Virus record (IMG/VR): IMGVR_UViG_3300030098_005581
Coordinates: 1 to 26,951 of that record
Strand: one strand, 5' to 3'
Length of the DNA stretch: 26,951 bases
Source of the DNA: a virus
In this document: in pieces, positions 15,921 to 23,675 of the stretch
Layout of the letters: each line of letters begins with the position of its first letter
How positions within the stretch are numbered: the stretch's first letter is position 1
Notes under the pieces: generated by a model
The model's input: only the letters and a program-made list of their open reading frames with translations
Databases searched by the model: none
Told to the model about the DNA's origin: nothing
Made by a program: the position numbers and the translations under genes

Positions 15921-16841
15921 CTATGGCTCAGGCTGCACCTCTTTGCTTGCCTTCGAGCGTCGTCGCTTGGTCTTGGCCACGTCCTTCTCGGACTTCTCAA
16001 TCATGCCCATCACAACCTCTTCAGCCGCAATCTCTTGCGGTGGAGCTCCGGTCACAAACTCACGGAACTCAGCCTCAGTCGGCAGAGTGTAGCGAGGGTC
16101 AACGATGCGGAAGAACAGGCGCTTGTAGCAGACGCGCTTCATTGCGTTGACTGCAGCAACGAGGCCCTCATCCCCAGCTTGGCGAATGCGGCTGTCTTTT
16201 TTTGCTTCCTTGATGACATCCTCTTCGCTTGGAACCATCTCAGCATCAGGGTCGATGAGGCGGAGGTAAGCACGCATGTCATTGAGAGACCAGCTCATCG
16301 ATGGCTCAAACGCTGCGGGAGCTCGGCTGGCAATAACCGCACCCCGAGTAGTTGGGCCGCTAGTAGAGTCTCGCATGAGAATCCATTGAGCTACGTCCCT
16401 CTTCACTGCCCGGCGCATGTAGCTGGGGATCTGATACTTCACAGGGAAAAGGTTTCTCGATTCGAGAGCCCCATCCCGTGCGGTGTAGAACTCCTGGCCT
16501 GGGTCATACATCCAGCTCAGGTCGCGAGCGCCCTTGTTGGGGTTCTCTACGTCAACAGTGGTCCATCCCTTGTTAATGAATCGCTTGTCCTTGACCATGT
16601 CAGGCGCATCCATATTGCCAGTGACGTTGGCCAGCCACATGATACTGTCGTCTTTTTCCGCATAGGTACCACCCAAGTCTTCCTCGACAACAGACACGAG
16701 CGGCGCTCTGTTCTCGAGAAACTTGTCTGCGATCTCTTTGGCAAACTGATGCGTCTCGTGTGGCCCCAATGCAATTTGACGGCCCAGGTGGACGATGCTT
16801 TGCGGTACCCCGGTGTTATTCTTAATTCGCGATAATTCCAT
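15921..16841 (-). CDS. Unknown structural-region protein, 306 residues, basic C-terminus
   Basis: AGGGG lies about 8 nt before the ATG. The first 150 residues look like a mixed alpha/beta domain with many acidic and aromatic residues (YAEKDDSIMWLANVTGN, GWTTVDVENPNKGARDLSWM). The second half is helical and includes WSLNDMRAYLRLIDPDAE. The tail is a Lys/Arg cluster (VAKTKRRRSKASKEV) that could bind nucleic acid. It lies between the adaptor and the nozzle. That position is compatible with a head-tail or packaged-DNA-contacting protein, but no family is recognised. A nearly coextensive ORF on the opposite strand looks like a shadow of it. Confidence 0.78.
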   Translation of the reverse strand: MELSRIKNNTGVPQSIVHLGRQIALGPHETHQFAKEIADKFLENRAPLVSVVEEDLGGTYAEKDDSIMWLANVTGNMDAPDMVKDKRFINKGWTTVDVENPNKGARDLSWMYDPGQEFYTARDGALESRNLFPVKYQIPSYMRRAVKRDVAQWILMRDSTSGPTTRGAVIASRAPAAFEPSMSWSLNDMRAYLRLIDPDAEMVPSEEDVIKEAKKDSRIRQAGDEGLVAAVNAMKRVCYKRLFFRIVDPRYTLPTEAEFREFVTGAPPQEIAAEEVVMGMIEKSEKDVAKTKRRRSKASKEVQPEP

Positions 16842-16854
16842 TGCTTTCCCCTTG

Positions 16855-17532
16855 TTAGTAATGAGACCCTATCGTCGGCACGTTTGTGTAAGGCTTGCCC
16901 CTGCTAACGTCCTTGTGAAAGTCTATTCTCAATTCCATCTGCTGTCGCAACCACTCCACTGGAGCAGCCTCATCCGCCCGTGTGCGCAGGTCAATGGCGG
17001 CTGAGTAGAACAATAGTTCATGATGCTCGATTGGAACAAGCTCAGGAACATCATCGTCGTTAATAAGAGTTTCGGCCCTGGACAAGAAATCAACCCGAAG
17101 AGTCTTGTCCTCGCTCGGGCCATCCTCGCCCCACTGCAGGGTATTCCTATCCCTCCAGAAGACAGAGCCAAGTATTGTCTGGTTATCCCATGCAGGGGTT
17201 CCGTAGTCGGGAGGACCGGGGTCTCCCCCATCGTACACAACAATATAGAAGCCGCTGCCCGACTGGTTCTCTGTGATGTCAGTAATCTTGATAATTTGCG
17301 CACCCTTCAACCTTTCGGGAAGGGAGAACGTCAAGCTGCCACTGGGCCAGGTGATGTCGGTTCTTGCCTTGAAGTGACTGGACGAGCCTTCTTGACGCGC
17401 TTTTGTTGTCTCGCGCTGATAGGCCCGATTGATGGACTTCTTAATCTGACTGGTCGTAAAGTCCTGGTCGGTCTGTGAACTATTGAAGTTCAGCAAGTCG
17501 GAGACTTCGTCTTGCAGTTCCTTGAAGTTCAT
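16855..17532 (-). CDS. Head-tail adaptor (P22 gp4 / SU10 adaptor-like)
   Basis: 225 residues with GAGG 6 nt before the ATG, which lies 1 base after the upstream TGA. The N-terminus (MNFKELQDEVSDLLNF, then TTSQIKKSINRAYQRET) is the short helix plus paired-helix start typical of podoviral adaptors: a D/E-x-x-x-L-N leading to I-K-x-x-I-N-x-A-Y. The middle is beta-rich with Gly/Pro loops. The end returns to helix (PIEHHELLFYSAAIDLRTRA, EWLRQQMELRIDFHKDV). Members of this class form a dodecameric ring under the portal after DNA packaging. Gene order (coat, small proteins, adaptor, nozzle) supports the call. It is pattern-based, without a profile search. Confidence 0.8.
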   Translation of the reverse strand: MNFKELQDEVSDLLNFNSSQTDQDFTTSQIKKSINRAYQRETTKARQEGSSSHFKARTDITWPSGSLTFSLPERLKGAQIIKITDITENQSGSGFYIVVYDGGDPGPPDYGTPAWDNQTILGSVFWRDRNTLQWGEDGPSEDKTLRVDFLSRAETLINDDDVPELVPIEHHELLFYSAAIDLRTRADEAAPVEWLRQQMELRIDFHKDVSRGKPYTNVPTIGSHY

Positions 17533-17533
17533 C

Positions 17534-18163
17534 TCAGACCTCTGGAGGCATATAGTAGCTAGCTAAATCCTCGTGTTGTTTTCGCTGCTCAAGCTCAGCC
17601 ATAGCACCCTTGGTGTGCTTGTTTGCCATGACCACTGTTGCAGCGTCAGACTTCTGAGCTTCCTTCCAGACATCCTTGGCCACCTCGTGACCGATGGCGC
17701 TAGCCTTCCGCTTCAAGTCCCTGCCCTGCTCAGCCGCACTCTCGGTGACTCGCTGAACAATTGGGCGCATCCATCTCTTAATGTGCTCAATGATTCGCCC
17801 GGTGAGAATGTCCTCGACACTCACGCCAAACTCCTCATTGAGGGTCGCCACGAAAATGGGAACCCTGAACAAAGGGTCCCAATCCCGAGTCGTTCCGCCA
17901 CGCTTGTTGAAGATGGGGCCCCGGTCGATTTTCTCGAACCGGGTATCCCCATTCTCATCCAGCGTCGGCTGCACATTCCACAAGGTGCGGAAGGTCGAAG
18001 GGTCATCGAGGTCACCCACATCCGAGATGTGGTAAAGCTGAATCAAAGCGAAGTCGCCAGGATTCAGTTCGAGCTCATGCCTCTTCGGCCTGCCTACCCA
18101 GGCAAGACGCAGCTGCGGATGGAGAGCGTGCAAGCTCTCACATACATGCGACGGTGGATGCAT
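17534..18163 (-). CDS. Unknown protein between capsid and adaptor genes, 209 residues
   Basis: Starts at an ATG 2 bases after the upstream TAA. The ribosome site is weak, so coupling is likely. Residues 1-30 contain HVCESLHALHPQLRLAWVGR, a compact start with two His near Leu. The next 100 residues mix beta strands with Asp/Arg-rich loops (RFEKIDRGPIFNKRGGTTRD, WDPLFRVPIFVATL). The last 80 are charged helix rich in Ala/Lys/Glu. It has no membrane segment or signal peptide. Position suggests a head-completion or connector-linked role. I recognise no family. Confidence 0.75.
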   Translation of the reverse strand: MHPPSHVCESLHALHPQLRLAWVGRPKRHELELNPGDFALIQLYHISDVGDLDDPSTFRTLWNVQPTLDENGDTRFEKIDRGPIFNKRGGTTRDWDPLFRVPIFVATLNEEFGVSVEDILTGRIIEHIKRWMRPIVQRVTESAAEQGRDLKRKASAIGHEVAKDVWKEAQKSDAATVVMANKHTKGAMAELEQRKQHEDLASYYMPPEV

Positions 18164-18165
18164 CC

Positions 18166-18456
18166 TTAACCCGGCAGCGCAATGCCGCCATCGGCCTGAG
18201 CGAACCAGATACAGAAAACATCGTACGTTGCCCCTGCACTGTTATCAAAGGTGATGGTGGTCGTGCTCTTAGCTGTGCATGAAATATCAACAGCCGCAGA
18301 TGCAACGGTCTTGCTAATTAAAACCATATCCGGCTCAGCAGCTGGACCGCTATGGGTTACCGCTACCGAGTCCCCGTTATTATCAACAAGAGACAGCTTT
18401 CGAATAAGAAACGGCGTTGCCGCAATCTCCTCGTTTGAACTAACTGTAATCGCCAT
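18166..18456 (-). CDS. Small beta-rich head protein, 96 residues
   Basis: GAGGAG lies 7 nt before the ATG. The sequence alternates Thr/Ser/Val-rich strands (MAITVSSNEEIAATPFLIRK, KSTTTITFDNSAGATYDVF) and ends in a hydrophobic-Gly stretch. Size, composition and position two genes after the major capsid protein suggest a capsid decoration or cement protein. It follows a similar-sized beta-rich gene but has no clear residue identity with it, so duplication is not supported. No named family recognised. Confidence 0.72.
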   Translation of the reverse strand: MAITVSSNEEIAATPFLIRKLSLVDNNGDSVAVTHSGPAAEPDMVLISKTVASAAVDISCTAKSTTTITFDNSAGATYDVFCIWFAQADGGIALPG

Positions 18457-18467
18457 AATCTATCTCC

Positions 18468-18869
18468 TCAAACTCTAATGCAAAGAACGTAAAGGTCAGC
18501 CTCAACTGTTACCGTGTTATAATCCACGGCAACGGTTAGGTCTTCCCCCTTACTTACAAGCATAGTTGCATCGTCAATCTCACCAGCTCTAAAGATGTCT
18601 GTATCCGTAGAGCTGCCCCCGATAGCAAATGCGTCCGTAATTGCGCCGCTAGTAGAAGTAACCGTTAGAGTCTCGCTTGAACTCATGTCAGCATTGGCAA
18701 CTGCCCACACATCAATAACCCGAAAAGAGAACTCAACATCGGTCGCGATGTTAAGCGTAACGTCCGCATCTTCACCAGAAATAGCTTTATGAAAAACAAA
18801 CAAGGGGGTACCTTGCGGGTTATCCATCCGACCAAGCGCTTTACCGCTAATGCCTCTACGATCTGCCAT
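18468..18869 (-). CDS. Putative capsid decoration/cement protein, 133 residues
   Basis: I start at the ATG at 18869, because GGAGGG lies 5 nt upstream; a start at 18887 would leave that ribosome site inside the gene. The N-terminus is MADRRGISGKALGRMDNPQG and the remainder is beta-rich with Thr/Ser/Asp/Val strands (SSETLTVTSTSGAITDAF, EDLTVAVDYNTVTVEADLYV). There are no Cys pairs or membrane segments. It is the first gene after the coat gene, separated by a strong hairpin, which fits a head accessory protein made in different amount from the coat. The decoration role is inferred from place and size. Confidence 0.75.
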   Translation of the reverse strand: MADRRGISGKALGRMDNPQGTPLFVFHKAISGEDADVTLNIATDVEFSFRVIDVWAVANADMSSSETLTVTSTSGAITDAFAIGGSSTDTDIFRAGEIDDATMLVSKGEDLTVAVDYNTVTVEADLYVLCIRV

Positions 18870-18898
18870 AAGAACCCTCCAAACCAACCAACCGAGCA

Positions 18899-18914
18899 GG
18901 GGGCCGAGGCCCCC
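18899..18914 (-). terminator. GC-rich stem-loop after the major capsid gene
   Basis: GGGGGCC-GA-GGCCCCC is a perfect inverted repeat (6-7 bp stem) lying 15 bases past the coat stop and about 30 before the next start. In the transcript it is followed by a T/G-rich stretch (GGTTGGTTGGTTT), not a clean T run. It may be a leaky terminator or an RNA 3' end stabiliser that sets coat mRNA above downstream genes. Strand and structure are clear; function is inferred. Confidence 0.6.
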
Positions 18915-18929
18915 ATGCCCAGATTGTTC

Positions 18930-20177
18930 TTAGTAAACAGTAGACTGAGTGTGATTCAGGTCTTCAATCTTACCGCAAGTGTGTCGCTCTTTAATGTAGA
19001 GCTCAGCGATTTCCATCGCAGTTGCGGTCCAAACGCCACTGACGTCTGAACGCTTGAAGATTTGACCACCCTCACGACGCCACCCAAGCTTCTTCTGAAC
19101 CGCTCGATAAATCTTCGAGAAGTCCACGAAGAACATCTTGTTGTGAGGAGCATCAGTGTCAACCATGATGTCAACGCGACCCAGAGCAGACTGGAATGCA
19201 GCCACTGAGAGGCCGCCAACCTTAGTCTCGGGAGTGAGCCGAAGCTCGCCCTCGTAGAGCTCTTCTACGTTGATTGCCTGCCATGAGTCACAGAGAACTG
19301 TGAGGCCATCAGCAGGACGCTCGCTACCAGACTTCTGCATCAATCCAGCCAGCATCTGGCGGAAGAGGCTAGGAGTCAGGTCACGATTGGTTCCGCTATT
19401 GCTCATCACCAAGGAGGTGTACTTGGGGTAGGTTGCAGTGTTGATGTTCTGGAAAGTTCCAGAGTCACCAATCAGCTTATCCAGGCCCGTGATGGCTCGG
19501 TTCAAAGAACCGTTCCATACGAGGTGGTCATACTGATCAGAGTTCACACTGTTTGCCGCAACCGTTACTGCTGCTGCGCCACCAGATGGGGCACTTGCAA
19601 CACTTGTAACAACAACGTTTCCTCGGCTAGAGCCGGTTGGGTCACTGGAACTCTCGAAGCTAGACGCGGAACTATCGTAAACCTGGTAGGTGCCCCCAGG
19701 CCAAAGACCGCGAGCATCATTCGCAAACAGGGCGGTAGCCCCATCGGCAGCATCCGTAGTCAACTGACACACGGAGCCAGTACCATCGCGGAAGAACATG
19801 AAGTTCTCAAACTTCAGGATGTTGTTCATCATGCCCTGGACTTCAGAGGTGATGACATCCCGAGCTACGTTTGCGCTCTTGGCTGCAGTCGCCATCGCAC
19901 CATCAGTCAGCTGAATGGAGCCAACGATGAAGCGGCGAGTCGCCTGGTACGCCACGTAGTCTTGCTTGTCCGCGACAGGAAAAGCTCCACCATCCTCGAC
20001 GTAACCGAGAGAGGTAGAGTTCGCGACATGAACCTTGCCCTCGATGTGAGAACCAGTCCAGTTGTCGTCCTTGCGTACAAGGTTTCGTGATTTAGAAGTA
20101 TGATTGAGGGTCTCAACTACGCCATCGAGATAGCGCGTAAAGGTGAGCCCAACATTGTCAATGTTAACACCTGCCAT
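18930..20177 (-). CDS. Major capsid protein (HK97-fold type)
   Basis: 415 residues with AAGGAG 6 nt before the ATG, 10 bases after the scaffold stop. Features of podoviral coat proteins are a polar N-arm (MAGVNIDNVGLTFTRYLDGV), a Trp/Gly-rich turn (DDNWTGSHIEGKVHVA), long helices near residues 95-125 and a C-terminal beta part with RREGGQIFKRSDVSG. Residues about 135-215 are Ser/Thr/Ala/Gly-rich (SSASSFESSSDPTGSSRGN) and look like an inserted surface domain, as in several P22-like coats. The call rests on its place directly after the scaffold, size, composition and N-arm. Fold is inferred. It is probably the most abundant product of the window, helped by the promoter before the scaffold. Confidence 0.88.
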   Translation of the reverse strand: MAGVNIDNVGLTFTRYLDGVVETLNHTSKSRNLVRKDDNWTGSHIEGKVHVANSTSLGYVEDGGAFPVADKQDYVAYQATRRFIVGSIQLTDGAMATAAKSANVARDVITSEVQGMMNNILKFENFMFFRDGTGSVCQLTTDAADGATALFANDARGLWPGGTYQVYDSSASSFESSSDPTGSSRGNVVVTSVASAPSGGAAAVTVAANSVNSDQYDHLVWNGSLNRAITGLDKLIGDSGTFQNINTATYPKYTSLVMSNSGTNRDLTPSLFRQMLAGLMQKSGSERPADGLTVLCDSWQAINVEELYEGELRLTPETKVGGLSVAAFQSALGRVDIMVDTDAPHNKMFFVDFSKIYRAVQKKLGWRREGGQIFKRSDVSGVWTATAMEIAELYIKERHTCGKIEDLNHTQSTVY

Positions 20178-20187
20178 GGTTCACTCC

Positions 20188-21189
20188 TTAGCTAATGGGA
20201 GGCTCACCAGCGGCGACCCACTCCACATAGCTGTCATACCCGGCCTTTCTTAAGGACTTAAACTCCGGGTAAGCATTGCCTTTGACAGCTCTCTTGCCAC
20301 CTCTCGATGAGCTCGGGACCTGCCGACTCTTCTGGATTTTCCGACCGCCCTTTTGAGCTCGCCCTGAGAGGCTTGCCTGAACGTATCCGTCCATCCACTT
20401 CTTGAACCTTACGGCGGCATCTTTTGGCTCAACACCAAAGGCACCTGCGTAAGCGAGGATCATCTCATCGGCTTCTTTGCCTAGAGAAGATCTGTGGTCG
20501 TCTGAGAAACCATCGAGAAGAACCTTGTTGGTGGCCTGCCGCGTTTGTGCCTGGTAGTAGGCATAGCGCTGCTGACGCTCCACTTCTTCTCGCTGCTGAG
20601 CACGAGCATCCTTCTCCGCGTTCAGCTCCCTACGAAGTTCATCCAGCTCCGAAGAGACGGCTGACTTCATAGAACCTTCGGCATCCTTCAGGATTTGCCG
20701 CCGGTAAGCCTCCATCGGAGAGAGGTTCGACTCATCCTCTCTCTCCCTCTGCCGCTGCAGAATTTCCAGCTGTCGCCGCTGAAGCTCCAACTGCTCCTGC
20801 TGAGCAGACCTCTCAGACTCTTGCTGACCCTGCTGCATTTGCTGCTGCATCATGGCCAACTGCTGCTGATAGTAGGCATCTCGCTGAGCCATTTGCTCAG
20901 CCAGCTCCTTGTTCTTCTGACTCAGCGATTGAATCCGCTTTTGAGCCCGAGAACCTTTCTCCTTCTTAGGAGGAGCCTGTTCCTCAAGCGCTGCGCTATC
21001 AATAGCGTCATCTGAAAAATCAGCAGCTAAATCGGATTCTGCAAATTCCTCTGCAGTCTCCATGGCATTGCCTATGGCTTCGCCGGTTTCTGCCGCTAGC
21101 GCCATCTGAATTTCCGAGAACGCCGAAAGCTCTTCGTTCCCCTCAGCTGGTGCTTCTACTTCAACCTCTTCCATAGCCGCGTCTGCCAT
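20188..21189 (-). CDS. Capsid scaffolding protein
   Basis: 333 residues from the ATG at 21189, with GGAG 5 nt upstream; a GTG at 21240 is in frame but lacks a ribosome site. The N-terminal 80 residues are acidic (EEVEVEAPAEGNEELSAF). Residues about 85-155 and 180-220 are Gln/Glu/Arg-rich coiled coils (QQQLAMMQQQMQQGQQESER). The last 60 are basic (GRAQKGGRKIQKSRQ, SSSRGGKRAVKGN), as in the coat-binding C-terminal helix-turn of scaffolds. Acidic start, coil and basic end just before the coat gene are the classic look. Such proteins direct procapsid assembly and then leave the head. A distinct leader with promoter lies just upstream. Confidence 0.88.
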   Translation of the reverse strand: MADAAMEEVEVEAPAEGNEELSAFSEIQMALAAETGEAIGNAMETAEEFAESDLAADFSDDAIDSAALEEQAPPKKEKGSRAQKRIQSLSQKNKELAEQMAQRDAYYQQQLAMMQQQMQQGQQESERSAQQEQLELQRRQLEILQRQREREDESNLSPMEAYRRQILKDAEGSMKSAVSSELDELRRELNAEKDARAQQREEVERQQRYAYYQAQTRQATNKVLLDGFSDDHRSSLGKEADEMILAYAGAFGVEPKDAAVRFKKWMDGYVQASLSGRAQKGGRKIQKSRQVPSSSRGGKRAVKGNAYPEFKSLRKAGYDSYVEWVAAGEPPIS

Positions 21190-21198
21190 ATTCACTCC

Positions 21199-21258
21199 AG
21201 CACTTACGGTGCCAATCGATGCAAGGTACCAATGATTCACCTACGCGCTTACGGCGCG
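21199..21258 (-). promoter_or_regulatory. Two leader stem-loops with identical CGUAA loops
   Basis: In the transcript, CGCGC-CGUAA-GCGCG (21244-21258) and GGCAC-CGUAA-GUGCU (21199-21213, one G-U pair) each give a 5-bp stem with the same pentaloop. The stems differ in sequence but still pair, while the loop is unchanged. The second hairpin abuts the scaffold GGAG. They could bind a protein or modulate initiation; function is inferred. Confidence 0.55.
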
Positions 21259-21265
21259 ACTCGGA

Positions 21266-21291
21266 TTAGTGAACCACTAAGCAACGCTTAG
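21266..21291. promoter_or_regulatory. Two overlapping 15-bp palindromes with AAC centres, candidate operator
   Basis: On the plus strand TTAGTG-AAC-CACTAA (21266-21280) and CTAAGC-AAC-GCTTAG (21277-21291) are both perfect 6-bp inverted repeats around AAC. They share CTAA, and their centres are 11 bp apart (one helical turn). They cover about -5 to +20 relative to the predicted transcription start. This is a natural operator position, but they could instead act as mutually exclusive RNA hairpins. Confidence 0.55.
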
Positions 21292-21292
21292 C

Positions 21293-21322
21293 ATTTTAGT
21301 AAGCACCCAGATTAAAAGTCAA
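21293..21322 (-). promoter_or_regulatory. Sigma70-like promoter for the scaffold-capsid transcript
   Basis: Read on the minus strand: TTGACT (21322-21317), an 18-bp spacer, TAAAAT (21298-21293). Each box matches 5 of 6 consensus bases. The start of transcription would be near 21286, giving a leader of about 96 nt. It lies in the only real intergenic gap. The host sigma factor is unknown, so this is a consensus match without experimental support. Confidence 0.65.
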
Positions 21323-21326
21323 CAGA

Positions 21327-21342
21327 CTCTCTGCGCGGAGAG
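21327..21342 (-). terminator. Weak stem-loop just after the portal stop
   Basis: CTCTC-CGCGCA-GAGAG in the transcript, 2 bases after the portal TAA and just before the -35 box. The stem is only 5 bp and no clean T run follows directly (TCTGTTGACTTTT). It may partly end or protect the portal transcript; as a terminator it is weak. Confidence 0.3.
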
Positions 21343-21344
21343 GA

Positions 21345-23675
21345 TTAACCTTCGTGCTGTTGTTGAATTCTTGCCTGAGATTCGCCCGCTTGGTCTGCAG
21401 CGCTGACTTGCTCACGTGCTTCTTGGGCAATGTTTCCGCCGCCACCACCAGGAACCCTGCCCGGTGAGTTAGGCGTGCCGCCAGGGGCGGACTGGTCCGG
21501 GCCACCCAAACCAGCCCCACCTTGATTGGCCGCACCGGCTCCCCCTTGGGGTGGGGCTCCGGTGTGCGCCCATGTAGCATAAAACGCCCAGACCTGTCGA
21601 ACCTGTTCTCTGAGTTGCGGGTCTGCTCGGCGTCCCGGTCCCCTGAGCCAGCCCAGAAGCTCCTCGTTAAACATGTGCGGGTCGTCCTCGAGTCCTGGCT
21701 CGACCGGTTCGCCTCTTTCGATTCGGTAGGGTATCTGGCTTGCGGCTGCTCTCTCGGTAGCCTCGGCATCGTAGCCTGCTCGCGGCAGGTTGAGCTTGGC
21801 GTGACGCATGAATGACTTCACATCGGTGATGCCGGTCATTGGATCTGTAAACACACCCGCGTTCATCAGGTCCAGAGCCTGCGTCAGTCGCACTGCAGGG
21901 TTCCGGCTCAGCCCGTCTTCCTGCTCAACGAGGATATCGAAGCCATCATCGAGGCTTACCTCTGAAAAGCTGTAGGTTTGGAACCCATCAGGGCCTGCCA
22001 CCGTGAAGATTCGGTCCTCTTGGTAGAAGTTTTGGGCCAACAGCAGCGCACATCGGTGCAGTTCGCGCCACTCATCGTTGTTTCGGGCGATAATCGGCCC
22101 AACCTGCTGGTCTGCCTCCGCCTCAATAATAGCCATGGCCCGGCCACTGGTGTCACCCGTGACCAATCCGTGCTCTTGCGCTGTGATTCCCGCCTGCATT
22201 CGGATATCTGCAGCCAATTGCATGTTTCGGCGGAACACATCGGCGGGTACCGGGGGCGGAGTCTCGAAATAGTTGCGTCCAGCTGCAGCATTGTAAGCCA
22301 CAACCTGGGCCGAGGTGGCCGTCAGCTCATCTGCCGTGATTCTAGAGCCGATTGCTTTGAAGAACTTAGGCTTGAGTAAGAGCTCAACGTGCTCACGTAT
22401 CTGAGTTTCGACCTGATTAATCTCTCGCTGGCGGTGCCAAGCCTGCGCAAGAAAGGGTTCGTACCAAAGCTCGCCATCGTTCTTGTCAAACCCGAAGTGA
22501 AAGAAGGGCTGACGCTTGAATAGCTTGAAATAGGGGCTTTCAACCTCATCAACCACCAGGTCATTGACCATCCAGATGACGCGACCGGACGGATAGGCTG
22601 GGGTTTGTTTCTCGTGAAACTCATACACGTAAACGTGGTCGTTGAGGTACTCGACTTCGCCATAGCTATCCACGTTGTTGTAGCGAAGCTCAGCCGTTCT
22701 ATCGGTGTAGAGGTTGCCCTCGGAATGAATGATTGAGCCAAAGGCGGGAAAACGAGACCGCGCCTCTGATACCGTCATCACCTGGCGATAGCAGACAACA
22801 GACGCGGTCTCGATAGACTCAGCACCTGGGTCAACATAGACGTCTCTAGGATCTCTAATGAAAACCTTAACGTCACCCTCGTTTGCAAGAACTAGTGGGG
22901 GTGGTTCTTCATCGAGGGGCAGAGGCCCCAGCTGCTGCGGTTGTGGTGGGGCCATCTCCTCGGGAGGAAGGGCCACCTCGTCATCTCTAAGCCCGGCCTG
23001 GATTGCCATGATCTCTTGCTCTTGGACCATCTGCATCTGCTGCATCTGCGCCTGCATGACCGCCATCTCTTCTTGGCGCTGAGCTTCGCACTGGGGGCAG
23101 GTGATACCCACAAGCTCTGACTGATGAGAATAGAAGTTGCACGTGTCACAGTAGGCAATGTCTCTGCCGCCCGTGTGGTCCCAAACCACCTGAGCAAACG
23201 CATTGCCAGCCCATGGCAGCTTGTTGTTTATATCCAGGTACTTACGGTCTAATCGTTCTTTTCGTCTCAGCACTTCGAGAAACCGGGTGGCTACCCGAGC
23301 CCCGTGCTGCTCATCAAAGTCTGCAGTTGCGGGGAGGACGGTGCATGTGGGGATAGATCGAGAAAGCTTGCCCACTACGGAGCGGGCAGTTGGGCGCAAA
23401 ACGTTGTTCACTGAGCGCAGGCGCTTGGAGTCCTCGGCGGATAAGCGGACAATCTCGCCCGTATCCCGATGACGGACAACCAGCTGGTCACCCTTAACGT
23501 AGAGGCGGTAGAGCTCCCAGTCTCTCTCGTAGGGCTGACGAGCCTCAAACGCGCTCGAAAACCACTCCTTGAGCCGCTTGGCTAATTCCTTGTCGTCTTC
23601 CGGCGCATCGTAAAACTCGCTCTCGGTATGCCCGTCGAGGATACCGGCAAAGTCAACGCTGTCTCGATTCTCCAT
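21345..23675 (-). CDS. Portal protein with inserted four-Cys zinc-ribbon-like motif
   Basis: 776 residues. The ATG overlaps the upstream TAA by 1 base (TAATG), with GGGG 6 nt before it. The N-terminal half fits podoviral portals: a polar helix (AKRLKEWFSSAFEARQPYER), NNVLRPTARSVVGKLSR and a long helical stem (AQAWHRQREINQVETQIREH). Between residues 176 and 196 lies CDTC-x13-CPQC, a zinc-ribbon pattern, followed by a Gln/Met-rich helix (MAVMQAQMQQMQMVQEQE) and a Pro/Glu loop. After that the wing and stem resume, with SRITADELTATSAQVV and TGDTSGRAMAIIEAEADQQ. The last 75 residues are Gly/Pro/Gln-rich and likely disordered. Portals form the dodecameric DNA channel and packaging motor dock. Its place after terminase and before the scaffold agrees. 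The Cys motif could be structural. Confidence 0.9.
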   Translation of the reverse strand: MENRDSVDFAGILDGHTESEFYDAPEDDKELAKRLKEWFSSAFEARQPYERDWELYRLYVKGDQLVVRHRDTGEIVRLSAEDSKRLRSVNNVLRPTARSVVGKLSRSIPTCTVLPATADFDEQHGARVATRFLEVLRRKERLDRKYLDINNKLPWAGNAFAQVVWDHTGGRDIAYCDTCNFYSHQSELVGITCPQCEAQRQEEMAVMQAQMQQMQMVQEQEIMAIQAGLRDDEVALPPEEMAPPQPQQLGPLPLDEEPPPLVLANEGDVKVFIRDPRDVYVDPGAESIETASVVCYRQVMTVSEARSRFPAFGSIIHSEGNLYTDRTAELRYNNVDSYGEVEYLNDHVYVYEFHEKQTPAYPSGRVIWMVNDLVVDEVESPYFKLFKRQPFFHFGFDKNDGELWYEPFLAQAWHRQREINQVETQIREHVELLLKPKFFKAIGSRITADELTATSAQVVAYNAAAGRNYFETPPPVPADVFRRNMQLAADIRMQAGITAQEHGLVTGDTSGRAMAIIEAEADQQVGPIIARNNDEWRELHRCALLLAQNFYQEDRIFTVAGPDGFQTYSFSEVSLDDGFDILVEQEDGLSRNPAVRLTQALDLMNAGVFTDPMTGITDVKSFMRHAKLNLPRAGYDAEATERAAASQIPYRIERGEPVEPGLEDDPHMFNEELLGWLRGPGRRADPQLREQVRQVWAFYATWAHTGAPPQGGAGAANQGGAGLGGPDQSAPGGTPNSPGRVPGGGGGNIAQEAREQVSAADQAGESQARIQQQHEG
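23088..23150 (-). other. Zinc-ribbon-like CxxC-x13-CxxC region of the portal gene
   Basis: Encodes Cys176, Cys179, Cys193 and Cys196 of the portal. The spacing and CPQC end are typical of small zinc ribbons, with aromatic and His residues between. It sits within the clip/wing part, next to a Gln/Met-rich helix. Metal binding is inferred from spacing. Confidence 0.7.

Larger units (their letters stand above)
21190..21344. other. 155-bp intergenic leader between portal and scaffold genes
   Basis: The only non-coding stretch above 100 bases. It holds, in transcription order, a weak stem-loop after the portal stop, a sigma70-like promoter, two overlapping palindromes and two hairpins with a shared loop, then the scaffold ribosome site. 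The parts are listed separately. No small gene or tRNA is seen inside it. Confidence 0.85.

Noticed and set aside
15918-16835. A 305-codon plus-strand ORF opposite the 306-residue gene
   Set aside because: Almost coextensive with a well-supported gene having a Shine-Dalgarno. The opposite-strand product is rich in Leu/His/Ser/Arg and has no recognisable motif.
21190-21240. GTG start of the scaffold at 21240
   Set aside because: No ribosome site, and it would make the second leader hairpin coding. The ATG at 21189 has GGAG 5 nt upstream.
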